Of a DNA stretch of 20,419 nt, positions 15,278 to 20,419 are shown in pieces. Location of the stretch: the IMG/VR virus record IMGVR_UViG_3300047562_005125, positions 1-20,419 of that record. The stretch is one strand, 5' to 3'. Below the pieces are notes generated by a model. The model saw nothing but the letters and a program-made list of their open reading frames with translations, did no database searches and was not told the origin of the DNA. The position numbers and the translations under genes are program-made. This DNA is from a virus. Within the stretch, counting starts at the first letter, position 1. Every line of letters starts with the position of its first letter.

Positions 15278-15930
15278 TTAGGCCACCCCATGATCCAATC
15301 ATCTTTCACCTGATCCACTTTGGTCATGCCCCAGCTCTGCAGTAGATCCACGGCAGCGTGCTGGCTGTATTGGTCGCTGTAGGCATCATGTGGCTTTTGT
15401 TCAACCACTACGATGGGACGACATCGCCGGATAGTGGCTTCTGCGCCCTGCAACACCCTGTACTCAAAGCCCTCGCAGTCGATCTTGATGTAATCGATAT
15501 CCTGGTACTCAAAACTGTCCAAGGTGCGTATTTCAGTAGAGCCATGTCCAAAACTGTTGGGATCAACATGTGTGTGTCCCATGTTGTCCTCGGTAATGAT
15601 CATTTCCACTTGCCCGGGTCGATCGCCAAGGGCGCAGCTTTCTATGATGAATTCGGGATTTTCAGGCACGTTCAGTTTCAGGCAAGTGCGGAACATGTCC
15701 ACGGGTTCAAAGGCAATCACGCGCTGGAACCGTGGCATGAGATCGCGGCTCCACAGGCCTACATTGGCGCCTATATCAAGTGCAGTGCGGAACGAATGAC
15801 AGTGCAAGAGACTGCGATCGCGCACTTGGTATTGATAGCGTGCTGGACCACCTTTGCTGATGCTCTTGTCGAGCATTTTAATAAAGTGTGTTTCCTGATC
15901 AGGAAACCACCATCCGAGATGTTGTTTCAT
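15274..15930 (-). CDS. FkbM-family methyltransferase
   Basis: 218 residues from ATG 15930, which forms ATGA with the upstream stop; GTG 15939 would add three residues. LDIGANVGLW at 51-60 is the SAM-binding motif I, and VIAFEPV follows as the acidic strand. TLDSF, then DYIKIDCEGFEYRVLQGA, is the strongest FkbM signature, followed by PIVVVEQ. FkbM proteins O-methylate polyketides, sugars and glycolipids, and are frequent in surface-polysaccharide clusters. It lies between a KpsC-like gene and a GT-B gene, in step with glycan methylation. Together with the class I enzyme two genes downstream, the operon has two independent methyltransferases. Confidence 0.92.
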   Translation of the reverse strand: MKQHLGWWFPDQETHFIKMLDKSISKGGPARYQYQVRDRSLLHCHSFRTALDIGANVGLWSRDLMPRFQRVIAFEPVDMFRTCLKLNVPENPEFIIESCALGDRPGQVEMIITEDNMGHTHVDPNSFGHGSTEIRTLDSFEYQDIDYIKIDCEGFEYRVLQGAEATIRRCRPIVVVEQKPHDAYSDQYSQHAAVDLLQSWGMTKVDQVKDDWIMGWPK

Positions 15931-16727
15931 CGAGGCCACTCCGATTGTATGATGCCACGAGCTACGCCGTTGGCCAGCTCGGTGTTATGGAATTGTCCGT
16001 ATGCGAGATGCCGGCACCACTTTTGCACAAGATCGGCATCAGGAAACCAAGGATCCTCTATGCGTGAAAGATCGGTGTTGGCCACCGGCAAGGCTGCACT
16101 ACAAGGTGCCATCACGAACACAGGCACACCACTCATCACGGATTCTACAGCGGCATTGCTGTTGAACGTGATCACAGCATGCACATCTGCCAGCGCTGAT
16201 TGGAAATCATTGCTCAATCTCTGCTGTCGATTTGGGTTGCGCTGGCGTATTTCTATAGGCCTGTCGGTGTGTTCGCGCAGGGTGCGCTGTGTCTGATCCA
16301 GCCAGTGCGCAAGGTTGATGTCGTAGACCTGGCAGGGTTTTTCGTCAGGCGCTGCGATCAAGATCTTGCGTCCCTGCTGTCGGGCACGCAGCGAGATACG
16401 ATGTCGCTCCCAGCGATCTGCTGGCCGGTCGATGATGTCACTGTGTTGGAAATTGTCTGGTACTACGCGGTGCCAGGTCTTCCAGCCATGCGGATTTTGC
16501 GGATTTGGACGATTGCCAAAATATCCGGTGTCGATGTACAAGAACGGTCTCCGATCCTGCCAACATCGTTTGATTATTTTGTGCTTGAGTATGCCGCGCA
16601 ATACCAAGGGATCGCGGCTGCTATCGTAGTCCCAGGTTTCCAAAGTAGTAGGCTCTTGACCCGATCCCTTGGCGAAGAGATTGATATACTCGTCCACGCC
16701 GCCCTTGCTGAGGAAGATCCAGGTCAT
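15927..16727 (-). CDS. KpsC-like glycosyltransferase, homologue of the C-terminal domain of the 7365 gene
   Basis: 266 residues from ATG 16727, chosen over TTG 16742 because of the ATGA overlap and the strand-forming MTWIFLSKGG start. YIDTGYFGN at 64-72, IDRPADRW, ILIAAPDEK, WLDQTQRTLREHTDR and TFNSNAAVESVMSGVP run in the same order as in residues 310-551 of the two-domain protein at 7365-9020. The last 40 residues also match (HLAYGQF against HLAYCQF). The asparagine/serine-rich loop followed by a G-x-P helix end resembles the donor site of capsule enzymes such as KpsC. Here the domain stands alone, so it can act without the GT-A partner. It follows a GT-A gene, so the GT-A plus KpsC-like pairing is repeated as two genes. 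Confidence 0.86.
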   Translation of the reverse strand: MTWIFLSKGGVDEYINLFAKGSGQEPTTLETWDYDSSRDPLVLRGILKHKIIKRCWQDRRPFLYIDTGYFGNRPNPQNPHGWKTWHRVVPDNFQHSDIIDRPADRWERHRISLRARQQGRKILIAAPDEKPCQVYDINLAHWLDQTQRTLREHTDRPIEIRQRNPNRQQRLSNDFQSALADVHAVITFNSNAAVESVMSGVPVFVMAPCSAALPVANTDLSRIEDPWFPDADLVQKWCRHLAYGQFHNTELANGVARGIIQSEWPR

Positions 16728-17569
16728 GTGATCTGTTGCCAATAGCTTTCGTTTCGGGGAACCTTGATGTCATGTGGGAGACTATGTCCGGCCTGTTTGC
16801 GATTGTCGCCCTTGAGGTGGTCTAGATAGGCACCCCAGGGAGAATTGATGAGCGGGTGGCCTTCACCAGCAGTGTTTCGCGGGCTACGGCGGAGATCGGG
16901 CAATCCCGTAGCCCAGTCCCACTGCCGTAGCCCTTCGATCTTCTTGCGCACACTGTCAAACACGAAACTGTCATGCCATTCGCCCAGAGTAAAAATGCCG
17001 TTGTCAGCATCGTTATACATGCGTTGGAATTCCTTGACGAATCGGGTGGTACCCTTGGTGCCCAGTTGCATGGCGTAGAGTCCGCACTCGCTGAATTTGC
17101 CATGCCGTCCAAGGTAGCATAGATCTTGATTATCCGGGCACATGGTGTCTATGAATGATTCGGTGATAGGCGAATGGCACACCATGTCTGCATCCATCCA
17201 CAACAGCCAAGGTCGCTGAGCAGTTTTTACAGCATGGAATATGGCATACACTTTGTGCGCGAATCGCACAGCATCCCACTTGAATACCTTGGCGCTGTCT
17301 TTTCTCAAGCCGCGTATGGGATCGTCAGATATGTGACCATTGGCCTTGGGTACCGAGCCCCAGCGCTGTTTGAAGGCCACGAGATCGCTACTGGTCGAGG
17401 CAAGATCCAGTATCTCGAGATTTGGTGCCCGCTGCGTGACTTCGCAGTCTTCGGCATACACCCGTAGCTGCACCGAGCTAGGCCAGGTCTGTAACCACGT
17501 GTCAATCATGCGGCTGGCATATCGATTGTATCCGGCAGCGTTAAAGGTGGTAACTACTGTGTATTTCAT
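16724..17569 (-). CDS. GT-A glycosyltransferase with DxD motif
   Basis: 281 residues. MKYTVVTTFN starts the fold, and WLLWMDADMV at 121-130 has the metal- and nucleotide-sugar-binding Asp126-x-Asp128. KVFKWDAVRFAHKVYAI (95-111) precedes it as the helix typical of this phage-associated family. LYAMQLG and EWHDSFVFD form the acceptor side, and HLKGDNRK is the C-terminal His segment. It probably transfers a hexose from a nucleotide donor. It is the first gene of the ten-gene minus operon. Its ATG 17569 lies only 3 bases after a TAAATATC box and has no clear Shine-Dalgarno. Confidence 0.88.
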   Translation of the reverse strand: MKYTVVTTFNAAGYNRYASRMIDTWLQTWPSSVQLRVYAEDCEVTQRAPNLEILDLASTSSDLVAFKQRWGSVPKANGHISDDPIRGLRKDSAKVFKWDAVRFAHKVYAIFHAVKTAQRPWLLWMDADMVCHSPITESFIDTMCPDNQDLCYLGRHGKFSECGLYAMQLGTKGTTRFVKEFQRMYNDADNGIFTLGEWHDSFVFDSVRKKIEGLRQWDWATGLPDLRRSPRNTAGEGHPLINSPWGAYLDHLKGDNRKQAGHSLPHDIKVPRNESYWQQIT

Positions 17570-17572
17570 AGG

Positions 17573-17580
17573 GATATTTA
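17573..17580 (-). promoter_or_regulatory. TAAATATC box in an 11-base divergent gap
   Basis: On the minus strand ACTAAATATC lies directly before the first gene of the long operon, ending 3 bases from ATG 17569. On the plus strand the same 11 bases supply AGGGA (17570-17574), which acts as a Shine-Dalgarno 6 bases before GTG 17581. If this is a late promoter, transcription would start at or inside the start codon, so a downstream start or leaderless translation would be needed. The function is uncertain. Confidence 0.4.
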
Positions 17581-18429
17581 GTGGCCGGGACCTTGGGGTG
17601 GTTCGAAAATCAATGTGCGCTCAACAGCCGTGAACCCATGCAGGCATTCTTGCAGGGCGCACGGCGCCACGGCTGGCAGATACGGCCCAATGATCTGGCA
17701 ACCGATGCTGTGGTGATTTGGAGTGTGCTCTGGGCTGGACGCATGCGCAACAATCAGCAAGTATACCAGCAGTTTCGTGACCAAGGACGGCCAGTGTTTG
17801 TGATTGATGTAGGCAGTATCTGTCGTAATGTGACTTGGAAGGTGGCTCTAAACCATGTCACGGCCCAAGGGCACTACGGACACCAAAACGACATTGATCT
17901 GACCAGGCCCGAAAAGCTCGGAATCCGCCTCGAACATCAAGTACACAACAACGGTGGGATATTGATCGCTGGACAGCACGCCAAAAGCCTACAAATGCAA
18001 ACATGGCAGTCTCAAGAGGCCTGGATTAATCATGCCATTGATTCCGTGCGCCAGCACACGGATCGTAGTATCACTGTCAGACCTCATCCCCGCAGCCGTA
18101 TCAATGTCGCAGACATAAGGTCTGGAGTCACGATTCAAGCACCTCGAGCCCTGGCCAACACCTACGACAGTTTTGATCTTGCGCATCATTATCATGCCAC
18201 GGTTAATCACAACAGCGGAGTAGGCATACAATCTGCCATGGCCGGTTGCAGGGTCATCGTAGACAGCACCAGTCTAGCACATCCGGTATCAATTTCACCC
18301 AACAAGCTCGAGTCTGCTAACGATAAAGATCGAACATCATGGTTTATCGAAATTTGCCACACCGAATATCTAGTAGAGGAAATGGCACTGGGTTTGCCGT
18401 TTGAAAGATTGACCAGGTATATTTCATGA
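17581..18429 (+). CDS. KpsC/capsule-synthesis-like GT-B protein
   Basis: 282 residues from GTG 17581, supported by AGGGA 6 bases upstream and by alignment of MQAFLQGARRHGW with LQAFADGARNQGA of the 9010-9912 protein. VFVIDVGS at 72-79 is a Rossmann strand. VRPHPRSR at 166-173, followed by VNHNSGVGIQSAMAG at 208-222 and VIVDSTSLAHPVS, forms the second domain seen in KpsC-like and CDP-glycerol-type transferases. It is therefore another member of the group found at 7365-9020, 9010-9912 and 15927-16727. Its stop overlaps the next start as ATGA. Substrates are unknown. Confidence 0.82.
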   Translation: MAGTLGWFENQCALNSREPMQAFLQGARRHGWQIRPNDLATDAVVIWSVLWAGRMRNNQQVYQQFRDQGRPVFVIDVGSICRNVTWKVALNHVTAQGHYGHQNDIDLTRPEKLGIRLEHQVHNNGGILIAGQHAKSLQMQTWQSQEAWINHAIDSVRQHTDRSITVRPHPRSRINVADIRSGVTIQAPRALANTYDSFDLAHHYHATVNHNSGVGIQSAMAGCRVIVDSTSLAHPVSISPNKLESANDKDRTSWFIEICHTEYLVEEMALGLPFERLTRYIS

Positions 18430-19292
18430 CCAGTAAAGATTGGAAACGTTTGTTGCGGCAACAACAGGCCGAAGCTTTTGAACGACAGCAACGGGCGGCC
18501 TTGAAAGAACAGCGACGCGCAGAAAAAGCCTTGGCGCGCATGCAACAAGAAACACGCGATGCGGCACCACCAGTGATCCGCGGTGCTCTACATTGCGCCT
18601 GTTTGATACACAGCACTGGATACGATTGGAGCTACGTAGATAGACTCTACAGCATGATTTCACGCAATCTTAATCGCGATGTAATTTTTCATGTCTACAC
18701 CGAAGAGTCAAGAGCGGTGCCCGCACACATGACCAAACATGTGCTGAAAGAATGGCCAGGACAATGGGGTGCCAGGAAAAGTTGGTGGTACAAGATACAA
18801 CTCTTCAACTGTGATTACTATCAAGGACCTTTGCTGTACTTCGATCTTGACACTGTCATCGTTGGACGACTAGATTGGATCACCGAACTATCTACAAAAT
18901 TCTTGTGGGCACCCAAAGATTATCGATATCTCTGGAAACCCACGCACCAAGGCATCAACAGTTCGGTGATGTGGTGGGACACTACACGTTTTGATTGGAT
19001 CTGGCGTGACTTTGACCAAGCCAACCTTGCACAAATCATGCGGCACTACAATGGCGATCAAGACTACATCAGCGATAAGATAACTCCTAACAACCTGCGT
19101 ACCTTTTTGCCCATGTCGGCTATGAGTTGGCGCTGGCAGGTCAAGGACGGAGGCATGAACTTCAAAACACGCCAGTATCAAAATCCTGGTTCCGGTACCC
19201 ACCTGGACAGTCGAACCTCGATATTGGTTTTCCATGGATCTCCTAAACCGCACGAAGTGGATGATCCTGTGATCAAAAACTTTTGGCAATAG
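18426..19292 (+). CDS. GT-A glycosyltransferase with N-terminal coiled coil
   Basis: 288 residues. Residues 4-45 are a charged helix rich in Arg, Gln, Glu and Ala (RQQQAEAFERQQRAALKEQ), probably a coiled coil for oligomerisation or docking. The catalytic domain begins near residue 53. LLYFDLDTVIVGRLD at 136-150 has the Asp140-x-Asp142 metal motif, HQGINSSVMWW binds the acceptor side, and LVFHGSPKPHEV at 267-278 supplies the conserved C-terminal His-Gly that coordinates metal in GT8-like enzymes. This FHG-x-PKP ending is common in phage and cyanobacterial glycosyltransferases I remember. ATG 18426 overlaps the previous stop as ATGA. Confidence 0.9.
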   Translation: MTSKDWKRLLRQQQAEAFERQQRAALKEQRRAEKALARMQQETRDAAPPVIRGALHCACLIHSTGYDWSYVDRLYSMISRNLNRDVIFHVYTEESRAVPAHMTKHVLKEWPGQWGARKSWWYKIQLFNCDYYQGPLLYFDLDTVIVGRLDWITELSTKFLWAPKDYRYLWKPTHQGINSSVMWWDTTRFDWIWRDFDQANLAQIMRHYNGDQDYISDKITPNNLRTFLPMSAMSWRWQVKDGGMNFKTRQYQNPGSGTHLDSRTSILVFHGSPKPHEVDDPVIKNFWQ

Positions 19293-19293
19293 C

Positions 19294-19758
19294 ATGCAAC
19301 GCTGTGTGAGATTGATATTGGATGTAGTGCCCAAGTCTGACTTGTACGCTAAAGTGTCATGGAACGGTGAAGTGGTCTATCATGACCTCATCATCGGTAA
19401 CACAGAGTGGTACACCAAAGCAGATCTCTGGGGAGACATAGATCTCGCCGTCAGCATTGCTGGTCGTGGGTCTGTGATCTGGCGAGATTTGCACATGAAT
19501 TACACCGGCTGTCTATTGTGTTTGCCTGGCAGCGAAAGTTCAGGTGGGCAAAGAGTGCTGCCACGGGATTTCTTTGCACCACCGTCCGTGTCTCCTGACT
19601 GTCGTCGCTGTGTTAGTGTTGATGGCCAGTTGGTTGAGATCGATCGCTCATCTGGACTCACTGGTAATTGGCACTACGAGTTGATCGGTCCCTGTGAAAT
19701 GCGAGCATCGATTCGAATCGATCGTCAAAAAACCATGCTTTGGACTCCGGTTATCTAG
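19294..19758 (+). CDS. Unrecognised 154-residue beta-rich protein
   Basis: No family is recognised. The start lies one base after the previous stop, so it is probably co-translated with the GT-A gene. The first 65 residues alternate hydrophobic and polar residues (RLILDVVPKSDLYAKVSWNG, then VVYHDLIIG), suggesting a beta-sandwich. NTEWYTKADLWGDIDLAVSI is aromatic-rich. A central cysteine-containing stretch (TGCLLCLPGSES) precedes PDCRRCVSVDGQ, and the end is again strand-like. The cysteines (CLLC, CRRC) could bind a metal, though the spacing is unproved. No signal peptide or membrane segment is seen. A carbohydrate-binding role would suit the position but is a guess. Confidence 0.72.
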   Translation: MQRCVRLILDVVPKSDLYAKVSWNGEVVYHDLIIGNTEWYTKADLWGDIDLAVSIAGRGSVIWRDLHMNYTGCLLCLPGSESSGGQRVLPRDFFAPPSVSPDCRRCVSVDGQLVEIDRSSGLTGNWHYELIGPCEMRASIRIDRQKTMLWTPVI

Positions 19759-19839
19759 TTGTGGTTTTTGTGCAACACTGGGTCTTGGCCAACAACGCAA
19801 GATCTGCAATAATAAGGGATGTTGGACGTGGCTATACAA

Positions 19840-19857
19840 GGTAAGTGAACACTAACC
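19840..19857 (+). repeat. Imperfect hairpin upstream of the sigma-70 promoter
   Basis: GGTAAGT (19840-19846) pairs with ACTAACC (19851-19857) around GAAC, with one A-A mismatch. No U-run follows, so it is a weak terminator candidate. It could instead be a binding site or a chance fold. Confidence 0.3.
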
Positions 19858-19874
19858 TAGCATGCGCCCAGCGG

Positions 19875-19903
19875 TTGACCAAAAAACCCAAATTTCATAT
19901 AAT
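19875..19903 (+). promoter_or_regulatory. Sigma-70-type promoter for the ATPase gene
   Basis: TTGACC (19875-19880), a 17-base spacer and a perfect TATAAT (19898-19903) form a near-consensus promoter. It has the same -35 box and spacer length as the promoter before uvsX. It lies 36 bases before ATG 19940. This suggests early transcription by host polymerase. Confidence 0.85.
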
Positions 19904-19939
19904 AATGACATACAGTGCAATAACAGGAGCCTACTAGCA

Positions 19940-20419
19940 ATGAGCACAATACTTGTACGACGCGGCGTTTACCGCAATCAACCCGTAAAAGATCAAACTT
20001 TCAGTCTGGTCAAGGGATTCCAGACTGGTCGCAAAGGCGGGTTTGTCACTGTAAAATCAGACGGTGCTTTCGGACCCGAGTTTGACGTAGTGCGAATCCG
20101 AGTGAATGGCATCGAAGACATTGAATATACTTCAGGAGAAGTCGTGAGCAGGACTAATATAGTAGAAATGCCCAAAGTTCATACCGAAACTGATGACGAA
20201 GTCATGGAGCGTATCGCGCGCAGATTTGACATCCTAGATGAAATGACCAAAGCCACCATCGCGGGTGATGTGCGTGCCATGATCGTGGTGGGCCCTCCTG
20301 GAGTGGGCAAGAGCTACGGCGTAGAATATCAGCTGGAAAAATCTGGCATGTTCGATCAGCTGTCCGGCAAAAGAGTCAAATACGAAGTGATCAAGGGCGC
20401 CATGACGCCCATCGGCTTG
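19940..20419 (+). CDS. P-loop (AAA-type) ATPase, 3' end beyond window
   Basis: 160 codons are visible from ATG 19940, preceded by AGGAG at 19925-19929, and the frame is still open at the window edge. Walker A GPPGVGKS is at 118-125, led by the hydrophobic strand AMIVVG. RRFDILDEMTKATIAGD upstream and VKYEVIKGAMTPIGL downstream resemble a conserved AAA-type ATPase of T4-like cyanophages, as I remember it. The first 90 residues form a charged domain not recognised as a known fold. Walker B, sensor and arginine-finger motifs would lie beyond the window. A role in DNA or nucleoprotein remodelling fits the early promoter, but the substrate is unknown. Confidence 0.85.
   Translation, partial: MSTILVRRGVYRNQPVKDQTFSLVKGFQTGRKGGFVTVKSDGAFGPEFDVVRIRVNGIEDIEYTSGEVVSRTNIVEMPKVHTETDDEVMERIARRFDILDEMTKATIAGDVRAMIVVGPPGVGKSYGVEYQLEKSGMFDQLSGKRVKYEVIKGAMTPIGL

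Larger units (their letters stand above)
19759..19939 (+). promoter_or_regulatory. 181-base noncoding gap before the ATPase gene
   Basis: This is the longest noncoding stretch in the window. No gene-sized frame or tRNA is apparent. It holds an imperfect hairpin (19840-19857), a sigma-70 promoter (19875-19903) and AGGAG (19925-19929), the Shine-Dalgarno for ATG 19940. The part before about 19830 has no assigned role; a weak stem TCTTG/CAAGA occurs near 19783-19802. Confidence 0.55.

Noticed and set aside
15358-16296. 312-codon plus-strand open frame
   Set aside because: It lies opposite the FkbM and KpsC-like genes, which have clear motifs and an exact ATGA junction at 15927-15930. Its translation shows no domain and looks like antisense sequence.
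16200-16745. 181-codon plus-strand frame
   Set aside because: It is antisense to the KpsC-like gene at 15927-16727 and has no start context or recognisable domain.
19819-19848. Nine-codon ATG frame in the gap before the ATPase gene
   Set aside because: It is too short to support and lacks a properly spaced Shine-Dalgarno.
1-20419. Bacterial chromosomal capsule locus
   Set aside because: UvsX, the small phage-type genes behind it and the block strand switching with ATGA overlaps fit a T4-like phage better. No Wzx, Wzy, Wza or ABC exporter gene is present.
1-20419. tRNA genes, CRISPR arrays, insertion sequences and attachment sites
   Set aside because: No cloverleaf, regularly spaced repeat, transposase, integrase or long direct repeat was found by reading. 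Short noncoding gaps leave little room for them.

Overview
The window most likely comes from the genome of a T4-like (cyanomyovirus-type) tailed phage. The evidence is a RecA/UvsX-type recombinase (3804-4865), two small genes behind it that resemble proteins I remember next to uvsX in marine T4-like phages, and a truncated P-loop ATPase at the right edge. Almost every gene overlaps or abuts its neighbour, often by an ATGA stop/start overlap, and coding strand switches in blocks. No rRNA, tRNA, CRISPR array, transposase or integrase was seen. The host cannot be named. The promoters are of bacterial sigma-70 type, and base composition is roughly balanced by eye.

Layout. (1) 1-3748, plus strand: the tail of an upstream gene and a UUCG hairpin, then a radical SAM/SPASM-like protein, a protein with a GT10-like C-terminal motif, an unknown protein with a glycine-rich nucleotide-binding-like loop, and an SGNH hydrolase. 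(2) 3749-5559, plus strand: a near-consensus sigma-70 promoter, uvsX, an 80-residue acidic protein and a 150-residue conserved phage protein. (3) 5551-6908, minus strand: a GT29/sialyltransferase-like protein and a polysaccharide pyruvyl transferase-like protein. (4) 6969-9912, plus strand: a small cupin, a two-domain glycosyltransferase with a TTG start, and a KpsC-like protein. (5) 9905-17569, minus strand: ten tightly coupled genes. In transcription order these are a GT-A glycosyltransferase, a KpsC-like protein, an FkbM methyltransferase, a GT-B glycosyltransferase, a class I methyltransferase, an APH/choline-kinase-like phosphotransferase, a nucleotidyltransferase-HAD fusion and three tandem paralogues of a putative GT-A family. 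(6) 17581-19758, plus strand: another KpsC-like protein, a GT-A glycosyltransferase with a coiled-coil N terminus and an unrecognised protein. (7) 19759-20419: a noncoding gap with a second sigma-70 promoter and the start of the ATPase gene.

About 16 or more of the 23 genes look like glycan assembly or decoration enzymes: GT-A, GT-B, GT10-like and GT29-like transferases, pyruvylation, methylation, phospho-alcohol or sugar activation, and possible ester chemistry by the SGNH protein. They form a capsule- or O-antigen-like toolkit inside a phage genome. It was apparently enlarged by duplication: one family has three tandem copies, and a broader GT-B-like group has four members. The two sigma-70 promoters precede DNA-metabolism genes. 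A repeated TAAATATC motif, resembling T4-type late promoters, lies upstream of glycan genes. I infer that recombination genes and glycan genes are expressed at different times. Whether the glycan goes onto the host envelope, the virion or the DNA cannot be decided from this sequence.
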